From Alentia gelatinosa (Eukaryota; Annelida; Polychaeta; Phyllodocida; Polynoidae): a stretch of 64,000 nucleotides of DNA. Below, piece by piece: positions 1 through 13,600 of the stretch. How positions within the stretch are numbered: position 1 is the stretch's first letter; the number at the start of each line of letters is the position of its first letter. The notes below the pieces were generated by a model. It saw nothing but the letters and a program-made list of their open reading frames with translations. It was not told the DNA's origin and did not search any database. The DNA lies in NCBI GenBank assembly GCA_950022655.1, contig OX465588.1, forward strand, positions 24,786,527-24,850,526, read 5' to 3'. The position numbers were made by a program, and so were the translations under genes.

Positions 1-3000
1 ATCCTGTGTGTTATTGGCGGGAATGTCCTTGCCACGCATGGGCTTATATAGCATGTTGCCTCGTATAAACATACCCGTTCTTGCCTCACCGAATTAAAAT
101 AGAATTACAATTTTGTTTACCAATTACTGGAGTGAACTAACGGGAAACCTAACTGTTTTTCACCAACTCCCAAATTATGTAGACGATATGTCAAATACTG
201 GCACACCATTATCTTTTGTCAGGATACACGCTGACAGGCGAATGTATAATTTGTTTAGAAAAGAACCATTTGTGAATGGACAACGTTGAACTGGCGTTTC
301 TGAGACAAACATTTGCGGTCGGGTTTTTTTTCATCTTTAAAATAGCATGTGTGTCATATCGGATATTTTCTCTTTCTTTGTAGGGGTCCACGGTAAATGA
401 CTGCCTGATGGGCTGGTGTTGTGGTTTCTGCGCATTGGTACAAATGGCAGCGGTAGGTTTCAAAAGATATTTATAGCTTTACCTTAGATGATGTCACGAT
501 TGAAGTGTACAACGTTATCATATTATCATTGTTCATTGATTGATAGGAGATGTTATGTCAGTACTCTATTTACATTGAGATTCCGTAGATCTTGAATCCT
601 TGGTGGCACGTCGAAATCCTTTCATCTAGAGTGACTAACAGTGAAGTCGTATTGACAACCTTTTTCATTTAGAGAATTCACACGCAAACATTCGCATGAT
701 TATGTCTTTAGATGTTTAGATCCACACCATAGGTTTTGAGAGGGAGGGAACAAGACCTTTGCGAGACTGATCGTGTGCTATCGAGTACCGTAGAACCCCA
801 TTTAACCGGCCATTCTCGGCCCGGTATCTGCTAAACGGGGTGTTCTCTTTCACGGGTTTTTCAGCGCTCCAGTGGTTATTCATTGTATATTGTGATATAA
901 AACCTATATATCCATACAGATGCACATGTATCATGAAGGGTCTGCTATGATGAATTGACTAAAATTCTTGTATAGGCATGGGAGGAAAACGTTTGCTGAT
1001 ACTATTATATACTATGTTGTGTACATCTTTATTAGATACTAAGTATTGTATGGGAAATATTCTTGTCTCTTATATAATAGTATTGATCATAGTGCTTTTC
1101 TTTTTCTTTAAGGCCATGATTTTATTCAGAGTATCTCGCTTATATACCTGTGAAGATGTAATAAATTGACTGCACTACTAGCCATATGTAGAATACCCAT
1201 GATTGCGTTGCAACGTGATTATTTACTGTGTGCATTTATTGTGTATGTTTAAATTTACAACAAGTATCTGTAACAAGCAAAAGATTTCCGATTGACTGAA
1301 AAGAAACAGGCTATTGCATTCTTTATCATTCGAGACTGGGCACTAATGCCTACGAAATTATAACTATTTACATTGTGACGTTTAACCTAGACTTATATGG
1401 CACAGGTAAAATAGGCCGATTTACTTGACCCCTGACTTTTAATTTAGATATGTGCCCTACAACACTTTGAGCTCATCATGTTCAGGATAATCATTTGGGT
1501 TTTAATTTACAAGCCAAATTGTCCGATATACCATGAAAATGGGGTGCCCTTTAATGTAAGGTTGAAATAAACATTTAAACAAATAGAGTTCCTATGATCT
1601 AATCGAGAAGAAAATTTCCGTACCGAATAAAGCTGCCCTTACGACGGGTGACCCCATACGCGGGGTGTACCAAAAGAGGGGTTTTACTGTATATGAAACC
1701 GATTCGTCCTTGTAATCTTACAACACAAAATTAACGAAACATCTAATCACTTTATTCTAAACAAATCTATAATCATGTCCCTTTCCTTTTTGAAAATACA
1801 GGAAGTCGATGACGCACAGGTGCAAGCCATGGTACGAGAATGAAGACGTTTTGATAAATCTCTCAAATGCCGTCCCAGTTCAGTCGGAGTGTTATAATTT
1901 CAAGATGGAAGTATCCCATCGTCATAAAATCTATTATATTATACTGCTGACGTGTAGTTTACGCGAGAGATGGCTCCTGGAACATTGTGAGGGTATTACT
2001 GATACAAAAAGAAAACCTCAGAAGAGACAGATACTATTTTTCCTATGCAAAAACTTGTTGATCATTTGTAATTTCTGATTTTTATAAAAAGAGTATTAAA
2101 TTAATATTCTAGTGTTACTTTGTATTACTTTGTCCTTCTTACCATGGTTCGAGTACAATACCTTGCTGGGTATGCTCTTACAATCCAATTAAAAAATGCC
2201 CCGGGCATTTGGACAAATACCCATCAACGTGGGGCATTCTTTTACGCCAACTGCAATACAGGAACAGACTGATAAAATCGAAAGAATTTTTTATAACAAA
2301 CCCATGAATATATTAACTGTTCTTCTTCAAATATCATATTAATGAATATGTGCTAAGAAATATGTTTGTCCTTTCAAAATTTGTGCAAAATAATATTGTG
2401 GACAATCTAAGGTGACAGTATCCAAGTTGATGGTCAGGCAGATGTCTCTCGTTTTTGCAATTGACAATTGTTGAATCTCTTAATGAAAGAGGTATGGGAT
2501 AAAATGAACTCCATCAAACTGTTGTATGACTTACCGATTATACTTCATTCGTATGAACACACCACATATAAAGGAGAGATAATGAGTGGGGTTTCTATTT
2601 ATACTGTTCACACCGATGGAGTCTATTCGGAAAGTCGTTCAGTAATGTTACATGACGGCCAATAGAAATTAATCATATCAGAAATTGAATCAAATGATAT
2701 ATGATTGCTAGCTATTTGAAAATAAAATATGAGCACATTTCCCCAGTATTTCCAGTCATCTAGTACTATCTCAAAGAGTTATCTCTTTCAGATAGTTCAA
2801 TTCTCTCTTCTATAATATCTCTGATTTGTTGGTACCTAGTGCCTCCGTCATCTAACCACAGTATGAGTTCGTTAAGACAATAGGGTACTGGTAGACAATC
2901 TTATAACTTAGTCTTATTTCTCCTCGCAAAGGATTGCTATTATATTGACACATAGATAGCATTAAACCGTGCTCCCACTGCCCCCGCTTCACCACCATTT

Positions 3001-3135
3001 TATTTCCGGATACACTACGCTTAGAAATACCTAAAAGTATAGCCAATGAATCACATTTTTTGTTTCAATCGGGAAGTCAATTATAAAGCCTATAGGTGTG
3101 TATCTGGAGCTTAGTGGGTGCACGGGTGAAAGTGG

Positions 3136-3163
3136 GGGGGGGGGGCGGGGGGGGGGGGGGGGC
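3136..3163. repeat. Poly-G tract
   Basis: G runs broken by single C residues; potential G-quadruplex on the plus strand. Such tracts are also prone to sequencing error. Confidence 0.85.
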
Positions 3164-3362
3164 GTGGGTGTCCACCTACTACGATAGGACAATAAACCTT
3201 CCGATGGATTTCGATAAATCATGTATAGTGTAATGTTGGCAGTCTTGTTTTGGTAAATGTATGTGTAACCCCAAATCCAAGAAGTTTATCTGACAATTAA
3301 ACTGTTGATACCGCGGTCATGACTGGGCAAGACGATGTAATAAGTCTATTAACATACTGTTA

Positions 3363-3555
3363 AGCGCCAGATCCACTAAGGCGATTTTCCATGCGAATTT
3401 GGGTTCGCAGACATTCGCAGACGTTCGCAGACGTTCGCATGGACATGCTAATGCCTCGCGACAATATCTAATATATTGAATATTATCGCATGTGATTCGC
3501 ACAGTCGCACGGATCGCGGACGCATTCGCTTGGTCGCCTTAGTGGATTTGGCGCT
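3363..3555. mobile_element. 193-bp MITE with TTA target duplication
   Basis: The termini AGCGCCAGATCCACTAAGGC and, complemented, AGCGCCAAATCCACTAAGGC are inverted repeats. TTA occurs on both sides (3360-3362 and 3556-3558). A 3-bp TTA/TAA duplication is characteristic of PIF/Harbinger elements. The interior has tandem TTCGCAGAC-like units. Confidence 0.8.
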
Positions 3556-3818
3556 TTATTCACAATCTTTAAACGGATCAGTCAGACACCCCAAGATATC
3601 TGCAGAAGTACCTAAATGATACACAGTCGATCATGACGTACATCTCACCACAAAATACCCTCTTGAAACCCTAGCTTATCATAAATATGATACAAGGTAT
3701 GATGTAACTATCATTCTTTTCTGTTATCATCATCATTGATGTTAGAAGCATGTGTTCACTATGATATCCACCGTGATTCACATTACAGCATTACTTCTCC
3801 TATTTTAGAGGGGACTCC

Positions 3819-4204
3819 AACTAACCTGGCATTTACTGAGTATGTGGCGACTGTAGATCATTAAGCCAATAGTCGTGGTGGTGGCAATATCCACGGCAAA
3901 AGTCGTTGACTTCAGAATGTACCCGAGATTTTTAAACTGACGACTATAAGTTTTTGCAGAATGGCCGCCCGTTTAGACGGCTGATTTAAACCCATTTGAA
4001 ATAATCGCAGGCGTCAGATCATGTCCAATAGTCATCAGGTAGTGCCTTATTGTATAATCTGATGTAACCAGATGATCTGCAGTCGCCATGCACTTGGCGT
4101 TTGCACTAGATGATTTCTAGCTTTTTACTGCTGAAAGTCATTAGGCGGGACAAATGCCAGAATCGCCGGCCAGAATCGACTATAGTGTAAACGCCAGGTT
4201 AGTT
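3819..4204. mobile_element. Putative MITE with AACTAACCTGGC termini
   Basis: The left end AACTAACCTGGCATTTAC and the complemented right end AACTAACCTGGCGTTTAC form 18-bp terminal inverted repeats around about 386 bp. No coding capacity. The target duplication is not clear. Confidence 0.65.
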
Positions 4205-4531
4205 CGTAAGAGCCTATAGAAATCTATCTCATATATATTAATGGGTCCACGAATGCTAATGAAGTTTTCGATTTTTTCTATCTGTCAATTTCCTATCAGC
4301 ATCCACAGCTCACGCAACCTCGATGCACCACCATAAAATATTTACATGCGCTTACAAACTGAGGTTACCTGGATTTACAACTGGCCCCACAAATGCACCC
4401 TGAATCCGGCGTGATATATAAACACTTCCATATATTTTCCTATCAGTCAGAGTTGTCAATTATATGTGAGAATTATACTCCATGATATAATGAAAAAATT
4501 AGGCTAATTTGTAATTGAAGTCAGTGGAAGT

Positions 4532-4649
4532 TTATATGCACTGCTTATCATAGTGGTCGACATTTGAGAGGTGAAGAAGCGCTCCACGATTGGTGAATGT
4601 GTAACAACTGATGACACCGACCTGCGAGTCGTAGTCAAACCCGGTACAC
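4532..4649 (-). CDS. Astacin gene, exon 19: PAN/Apple-like module 4, second half and stop
   Basis: The 118-nt exon (CTCTTCAG acceptor, phase 2) encodes CTGFDYDSQVGVISCYTF, LSNVDHYDKQC, then Ile and TAA at 4534-4532. This is the C-terminus: the protein ends two codons after the last module Cys. CW is replaced by CY here. No clear AATAAA was found close downstream. Confidence 0.8.
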
Positions 4650-7600
4650 CTGAAGAGAACAACACACAACACATTAGTCTCAGGAGGATTTTGAATTATA
4701 TATGAGCGAGGTCACTATTTCCCCCATGAACTGATCTCTAGTACCATTATCATGTACATGAGCTCCACAGCCTGGTCATTTTAAAATATGCATGACCCAG
4801 ATCGTTAAACGACCTCAATTGAAGCTAGCGGTGGCATTTACCGTTGAGAGAAAACAGCGAAACTGGGGACACAGAAAAATATACTAAAGAACTGATTATA
4901 GCGGTTCATAATATAACACAAAGGACTGTTATTGAATTATTGAGAACTGTTGGCACGTGAGAATAATGTAAGTGGCAGAGTGGCTCATTTACTACATTTG
5001 ATTATCGACTGGTAGAGGAGAAATTATCATTATATATACCTCTGCAAGAACATCTATGAAATACTTCCTGCTGCTAGGGGTGCAGTATAAGTAATGTCGA
5101 GCTCACTGAGACGTAGTGAATAAGCTATGAAGCCATGATTCAGTAAGTGAATAAGATGGCTTTTTCACTAACTTTAGGTAACGAAATTTATCGCGAGGAG
5201 GGATGTCAACGTCAGAAAAGGGTAATGGCGTCCTCCCCATAAGGTTCAACGCTAAAGTATACGTAACGCATCACTGAAAGCCACAGCATCAAAACGAGAC
5301 GCAAGTCAATCATCATCTCGTCGTAATTGAATCTTGTCGTAAATTCAGTATTTAGTTCGTGTGACACAGATGGACGCTGAACATTTTTATAAAGGCTGCT
5401 AAAAATAAAGGGCGAAGTTTGGGGAGAATCAAATATGAAAGCTATAAAATGTTCGTGCTGGGCTCAGTGAGAAAGAAAGGTAGTATTACGTATACATGTT
5501 TCGTAAATGTTTAAAAGGCTAATGGGAAAGATTGGAGGCACGCCATACTCAGGGTCGGTATAACAGGCGTGGCGGCAGTTGTAGAGGCTGGTGAGATCAC
5601 GGCGTGAACGTCCCCCGTCCTGGTGGAAGTTGGACTTCTTGGTGAATGTCGGTATGCACTGCGGACCTACAAGTTAACATGTAAACATGTAAACAGTCAA
5701 ACATGTAAACATGTTACGGAGGAGCATCAGCTTGGAAAGAACATTGGATTTCCTAAAACAAAAAAAAACGTAGACTAGCAAAGATGTAAACAAGTAAGCA
5801 GGCAAATAAAAAAAACAGGTAAAAAAAAAGAAAAGAAGAGGAAATATATATGTGAACATACAAAACAGTAAGCACAGATATCAGGTGACATGTCACATAT
5901 AGGCATGTGAACAAGTTAGGATGTAAATGCCCATACAGGTTTAAACGACCAGGAGCAATAGTATGTTCATCATTGATGAATTAGCGTGCAATTATAATTG
6001 AAGAACAATTTGAAGGTTGGGGTTACATTCAGTCTATGGATAATTTTCTGTAACCCACTTGCAGCCTGTCAATTTGTCACTCCTGCAACATCCTGAGTCT
6101 AGGATCCAAACATATCAAGCACGAGGAGGTCAGTGAGATATTTTGGTCTTGAGTGATTTGTTATGGTCAGCTGGGCATGCCTCAAAGACCCTGAGACACT
6201 GGCTACCTGCTAAATTTTCAATATCCCAGTGATAGCATGCAGAAAGCGAAGGAATAGTTTTAATACAGTATGCTGGAAGTCAATATACGACTACTCTAAC
6301 CTCCAGGCGATGTATATATGTGTGCAAGCACGCTCTGAAAACGTGTGTAGTTATATGTTATGTTATATGTACATGCTTGTATAGTGTTGAGCTCCTTGAA
6401 ATAGAATAAGCTTCCTAAGAGTATAAACGACTAGTTTATTTTGTTGAGAAATCTCCGTATTTCATCTATGCACAGCACAGCAGTTGTTAATATAATCTTG
6501 ATAGTTGTAGGCTGTTCAAGTACATACAGAATCTGTTGTAGGCAAACGGGTATAAAGATTAGCCTTCAAAATTGCATATCTATAAGACACTGCCCGATGA
6601 TCCGTAACTATAAAACACACAGACCGTTTCTAGCTGCAAATCGATCATTGGCATCTGTTTTACTGATTTAATATTCATGGAATACACTTGTAAAAATGTT
6701 TATGTCAGAGAAGGCCAATAATTTATTGATTTTTAATTCATATTTCATCCCAATGCTTATTGAGACAGGTAAGACTGTAAACGGCATTAACGCTGTTAAG
6801 TGAGATATAAACGATGGAGAAAATTTCAGTTAAATCCATTAACAAGCTTATAAGGGAGCGTTCATTAGTAATGGTGGGGGCGCTGTTTTTGGAAAACGAA
6901 TTGGTAATTTGCAACAGGGCATTATGTAGCTGTCGATGTTGCAGTAAATGTTCCTAATTCGTTGAAGAAAAATAACTAATACTCTTGTAAGACTACACTG
7001 ATTCTGTCAGATAGAGTCAGACAACCATCTTAACCTTAACTACCTCCTTACAGTGGTGTACATCCTACACAATTTCTCTCGCTCACATCGTGTTAACGGT
7101 ATGTAGACGTCAGGGCCCACCATCCGAAAGTCGGGACGTTATGGGCTCACTCATCCGGACGTTAGGGCCCACCTAGAGCCAACATTTGGCCCACATATAG
7201 GATATTTAGCTCACACTATATATCTTTGAGATACATAAGATGAACTGTCTGTCGTATGAAAGATCTGTCGGATACCGTGGTGGGTCCTTATGGAACCAAT
7301 TATCCCCGCTCGGACGTAACACACCTAGTTACGTGTATTTCAAAAATTTAACAAGGTCAATTTTAAACGAGTTAATACCGAAATTGTGAACAACATTATT
7401 ATATAATAGTTACTGTAAAAGAGCCGATACTGAGACATATTTTCTGGGCGGGATATACTAGATCCATACTTGCAACATGTCTAGTAAAATGTAAACCCTA
7501 GTTTCCAAGGAAAATGATAAAGGCTGCAGCTTATTTGTTGTATATGCATAAATGTTGATTTTTTTTAGCGAAAATGACTAGTGTATTATATATCATACAG

Positions 7601-10600
7601 GCAAATGTGTTTGACAAATAATGAGTGTAATAAGGGCTAGACAACGAAAAGCAGCTATACATGTATCATAGCTGATTGTCACCTTCCTTCTCTCACTAAA
7701 TCAATTTCTCACATTACATGCGAAAAACTGAGATTATGTATAAAGAGTCAATAAAAGAAATTTTAAAAAAAAGATGTTCGTTGGAATATTTACCATGCAC
7801 CATGAATCAATAAGGTAGGTCAAGGATGAGCGATAATGAGGGTAATTACCGCAGACTATGTCATCTTTGAAGTAATGGTCTACACCATACGCAGCACCCA
7901 TGAAGTTTGGTGACGAGTGATGCCAGCAGCGAATGCCACCATATGGTCTTTGTTGTGTGTCGTAATCATAGCTGATGCACCTCACATCAGAGGTGCAGGC
8001 ATTCTGGCATGCGTAGGGGGAAGTTATATGGCGCTGCGGCGACCCAAATGCCTGGTTAGTATTTGACTTGACTGAATAAGTGCAGTCTGTAAATAAACGC
8101 AAACAGATACTCAGGGGAGTGAGGCTATTGAGTGCATGGAAATTCATCTTATTTCTAACACTGAGATATCTTATTTCTAACACTGAGATATTCTCGTGTA
8201 AAGTATTATTCAGATTCAATATCTGTAAATACATTGTTTTACTAGGATATAAATGCATATGATGAGGTCTATGAATATCTGCTGGCGCTCTGCACCCGTA
8301 GAATATATTTCAGAATCTCTTGAATCATAGGCTTCTAAAAATGGCAGAGATTTGAGAAAGTTCAGTCAGGTACCTGTAAAGTCTAATGTCTTATATTGAC
8401 TATGTATCCGACCTGTTTCGATTCTGTCACTTCCCCTAAGGTTTGCTTTTTAAAATTCAAATGTATATAATATCAAAGCTCAAATCTATATGATGATATC
8501 AAAGCTGATTGGTTAGTCACTCAAAATTAGAGAGAGAGCAACCCACAACACACATGATACAAGGCAATCTGTCCAATCTAGATATCAAATCTTTTGGAGA
8601 AATCAGGGGAACCCGAATTGAGACAGAGATGTGACTGGACTTTACGGACCTGTCTATTCCTACACACTACGGAACTACTTTCTGTTCCCTGTTATCCTAG
8701 GGCACCATCATAGTGTCCTAGGCTCGTAGGAAAATCAATTCCCCTTCAGCACTAGGTAAGTACCTCGGGTAATTAACTAATCTCGTCTAAAATGTCTGTG
8801 TCTCCTGGGCTTAAGAGGTCCGTACCTTTATAATAGACCTGGCAGGCGGTGTTGACACGATAATGGTCCACTCCTGGGTCGGGCTCTGGATCCGTCAATG
8901 TACTATGCAGCCAGCATCGTGTGTCATGGAAGTACGGTGGAACCCTATTGGATTAGATAATGTTTATTATGTAATCTAACGGTGCATATTGCGAGGATGC
9001 CTGTTTCTATGTACATTGCATTTGTTTTATGGTTCAGACCTAAGGTTTTGGAGGTGTAGAAATATCTATTTTACATGAGAGTGACTCACAGCTGGTCTAA
9101 TCTTAGTTCCTGTTCAGGTATTACTTATTCATGGTAAAACGATCTACGTGATTATCAAATGGTGTTATTAATGATTTGTCGGAGCAGGTTGGATCTATAT
9201 CGACTTGGTGTACATGTCAACTGTTCTCTTTCCATGAACCTAGTACAAATATCCCTCTTTTGACTTATAGAGAGTAATATGCTTCTCATGGCAATCGTCT
9301 CTAATCAGGATAACCGGATTATACATTCTTTGTTCTCAGAACCATAGTTTCCTTTCATACTCTTGATAGTTTGAAATATAACGAAGGCTTTCTTAACAGA
9401 TGTTCTATATAAATGTCTTTAAGAAAAAAAAAAAGAAAAAAAAATGAAAATGGAATGTATAATTACCTGTCCCAGTCATAAGCCACACAGCCCTGTGTGA
9501 CGTCACAGAGATGCTGACATGCGTAACGAGTAGTGACGAGTGAGTGGGGTTTACCATTCGTTAAATGAGTGTTAACGGTCACTATGTAGGGCATGTTGCA
9601 CATCGTTGCTGAAACACAAAACAAACTGTGAGAGGTTTTTAATATTGTGCTTCCTGGCTGTCTCTTTGAAGTATCTGTCCAGCCATACTAATTGCTGAGG
9701 AGAACATGTGCCTCCAATAGTTTCTAAGAGGGTGCGTCCACCAACCACGACAAGGCTACGACAATGGCTTTCCGACAAGGTCCACGACAGGCCTACGATT
9801 GGAAAGCGTATCGTAGCCTTGTCATGGTTGGTGGACCCTAGTTCCCGACAAGAGTCTACGACAAGGCCACGACAGGCTGCGACTGGAAGCTTGTCGGGGG
9901 CCTGTCGGGGGCCTTCCGACAAGGCTACGACAATATCGAACATGTTCAATTTTTTCTACGACTAGACCTTTGTCGTGGAGTGTTGTGGTTTCCTAGATAT
10001 CACTGTCATAGTGTGTCGGGACCATGGACGCCTTTTTTCGGCAACCACCGACCTCTACGACACGGCCCGATAGCGCTGTCCCGACACTGCTCTTCTCACG
10101 ACAAGGCTGCGACAAGGTGCCGATAGGAACTTTCTTGTCTGCTCTTGTCGTAGCCTTGTCGTGGTTGGTGGACGCCCCCTCTTAAGCTAGCCACAGACAG
10201 TCTAAGAGTCAAGAGAGCAATATGGGACCATATTATGAGCCAGCTGGTGAGCAAACTGTTAGAGATCTTTCTAATTATTCGATGCTAGCATCTAATTCAC
10301 GAAAGGTAATTCTTTTATGGAAGCTGTTACTTTCTCTCAGGAATATTCACCTGAACATATGAGTATAAAAAAATTTCTAACGGCAAGAGAACGACTCGGT
10401 CGATCTTGAGCTGAACGAAAAGTTTTTCACAATATATTTACCTGAACATAGTTAATGTATTGGTCCATGAGAAGAGATGAAAAAATACGGCTTAGTTTAT
10501 TGTAAAGTACTTCATCCATATCAAACAACATATTATTCTAGTTGTGTTCTAGACGATATAAATGTATATCACAGTTGCAGATTTATAAAGAAACTCTTGA

Positions 10601-13600
10601 AAATATTTGGATAGCCAATAAAATTCAAAATTCATGCACTAAATAACCGCAATACCCTATATTGTCTACTAGACTAATGTCAATGGCAGAAGTCTGAACC
10701 ATGATTTAAACGCACATAAACATTCATTAGCGATTTTAAGGTGTCTCTACAAAACCTCTTGAAATATGTATACACCCTTCTAGTACATGCAACCTTCTGC
10801 ATTCCACCAATAAACCTCTGCTTCTATTCCAATCATGCAATCAGATTACTTCCTTACTGGTTGCCTCTGTTGTTGTAGTCGACGTTGTTGTTTCGCAGTC
10901 TGATTTCACGTAGTGATCAATATCCTTCATCTTTTTTAGATAACCTCGAATCGTGTGATGCCAACAGCGGATGCCGATGTAAGGTTTATACGATGTGTCC
11001 CAGTCCAGCGATAGACAGGCAGGGTCCTCGTCACATAGCTCTTGACATGCATCCAATGTCTTAATATTCCTGCGTTGCCGACCTTTGAACTGCTGCCTGC
11101 CAGGCCAAACTATGTACTTGTGTTTACAGGCTGGAAAGGTCAACTCAAGGTCATCCTCTTTACTTGACACAAGGATGTTTTGCAGGGCCTCTACATAGGG
11201 AATCGTTCCACGACATTTCATTCCAGTAGATTATATATGATGAATAGTGTGATCTTACGTTTTATGCTTGAGCATTAGAAATTCCTGTCAATTAGAATTA
11301 TCCTGTAAGGATATTGCCTGAGATTTGGAATTGATTTATTTGGTGTTTACTCCGGAATAACAAGCCAGGGTTATATCAAACAAAGTTGTCTTGGGAGAAA
11401 AAAGGGGAATGGCAAACAATGAAGCATAACGACACAAAACTCAAGCATAGGGCATAAGGTAGGTTGTTAGTGCAGTAATTATTGAAATTCATCAAAGCAG
11501 GTCCACTCCCAGAACATTTATATGTTTTTTTCTTTATTGAAACAATCATAATTCTAATATAAATCATATTCATAACTCAGGTTAACAGATCTACTGCGAA
11601 ATGGCGTAATATCTTGCGATGCAATTATTTTAACTGTTTCTCTTGTCTTCCTCTAAATATATCAAATCGTCCGTTGCAAGTCTTAAATCTTCCACTGTGT
11701 GTTTATTTCTGCTACATGTGATTCCAGCTGCAGGCATGTACTCTTCCGCTGATGGTGTTGGAATATCTGCTGCAGGTATCAAATCTTCCGCTGAAGGCTT
11801 TCGGATAATACTAATATTATTCTGAAGAAGACAACCACAACTGCCTGGTTACTATGACGAATCAACGCTGGATCAAGCCAAATTGCACAGAAACTGCAAA
11901 AATCCTGCGAAACTTCCCAGTTAGGCTGGGTAAGGATTTGTAAGAATGGGAATAAGACTAGAGACTATTTTTCTCATTTTAGTTTTTTTTCTCATTAAAG
12001 AATGTTTTGGATACTAATTTGCAGCTTTATCTGAACTATAATGATTATAGCGATTTCCACTAGATTATAACACCGAAACCGTTATCAGAGGCTTCCCCTA
12101 TCCAAGGAGATGTTTTAGACATTAGCTGGTTTCTTCTTATATAATTGTATAACATTGCAACGTCATTTTTCAACTGAGAAAAACGTCATCTATCTAACAT
12201 CATTTCTATTCGAAGAAGCTTCCAAAGGGCACATAATCTTGCATAACCCCATGAATAGTAGTAGGGAACGATAGACGTTAGATGAAAGCAATCACCCATA
12301 GCTCCATTCTTCATTACATTTATATTCGTATGATAGGCAGGATGATCAAGATATTTAAATTAAGGCCCGGTACACCTTTAACTCTTCCTATTGTTGCATT
12401 ATTCCGCCATCTGCAGTATGCTTGTTTGATGCAAGTTGTGTCCTCGTCATGTTAGAGAGACCTTATGTTTATCTGGCATGCAGGGAGTTCTAGAACACAG
12501 ATAACAGGCAAATCTGGCGGGTAGCTGCAAGGAGAGTGCATCGTTCTGAACACAGCATACTGGGTATCCATCTATCCCTTGACACATTACATGGTATATC
12601 GGGATTCCAGTTACTAATATAAAATCTTACACCAGGTAAGGGAGCAGTAGAAGGAAGGTGTGAGTTGACAGGGCAGGCTTGGGATGTAGGACCTTTGGGT
12701 GGCGAGGCCAATAGGTAACATTCGACATGCTTAAGTTTAAATCCTCGTAACCTGGAGTGGTAGTTGTTGCAGTTGATGTCGACGTCGTTGGAGTAGTTGA
12801 GGTAGTCGTGGATATCGTCGACGGAGTAGTAGTCGTTGCAATTGTTGTGGTTGTTGGAGTCGTTGTTGTGGTTGTTGGAGTCATTGTTGTAGTTGTCGGA
12901 GTCGTTGTAGTTGTTGGAGTCGTTGTTGTAGTTGTTGGAGTCGTTGTTGTAGTTGTTGGGGTCGTTGTTGTAGTTGGGATTGCTGTTGTTGATATCGTTG
13001 GTGTTGTTGATAGAGTAGTTGATAACGGTGTTGTCGAGGTAAATCCCGGTCCACTTGTGGTTGGTGATGTTGTTATACCTGTTGTTTGCATGGAAAATGT
13101 ATCGGAATCATCCTATCTTAACTTGTACTCCCTACTTGTAGTACCTCAACAACTCTTACTGAAGATAAGTTGAAATGATATTCGTTGAAAAGTTGAAATG
13201 ATATTCGTTGAAACCAGTGCTGGTAGTCGACACAATTCAGATACATCTGAACATCCTCCAGGAATAAATTGCATATGCATGAACCTACATGGTATCTTCA
13301 ACTTTTGTCTACTATAATAGACCACAAAGGGAATACTATTTAGATACCTTTGAATTTTCATCGATATAAACGATTATCCTCAGAACGGATGGATTAATTG
13401 TTGAGATCGGTAAATCACGGGGAAATGTAAACTTGGGAAACAGTAGACAATTTTAGGTCGGATGACATTGAAATTAACTTGCGAAGCTATTTTAGGATTA
13501 TGTATTACCAAAGGAAACTAAAATGCCCTTACTTGTAGTTGATGTTGTTGTAGCTTCTCCGTCGTCCAAGCAAGTTGGGTTTTCTGAAGGAAACCACAGT

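Larger units (their letters stand above)
1..4531. other. 3' flank of the astacin gene; no gene seen
   Basis: AT-rich sequence with only short ORFs lacking coding character. It holds the poly-G tract and two MITEs (annotated separately). The 3'-UTR of the astacin gene presumably occupies its right edge, but no convincing poly(A) signal was identified. A block GGTGTCCACCTACTACGATA at about 3167 resembles an element terminus. Confidence 0.5.

Noticed and set aside
12490..12711. Cys-containing 73-codon ORF just after the Thr-rich exon
   Set aside because: Its cysteines do not fit the PAN-like spacing, its phase does not join the flanking exons, and it has no good acceptor.
12757..13173. Val-rich 138-codon ORF on the plus strand
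   Set aside because: Antisense shadow of the Thr-rich linker exon; ACA/ACT repeats read as TGT/GTT-type codons on the other strand.
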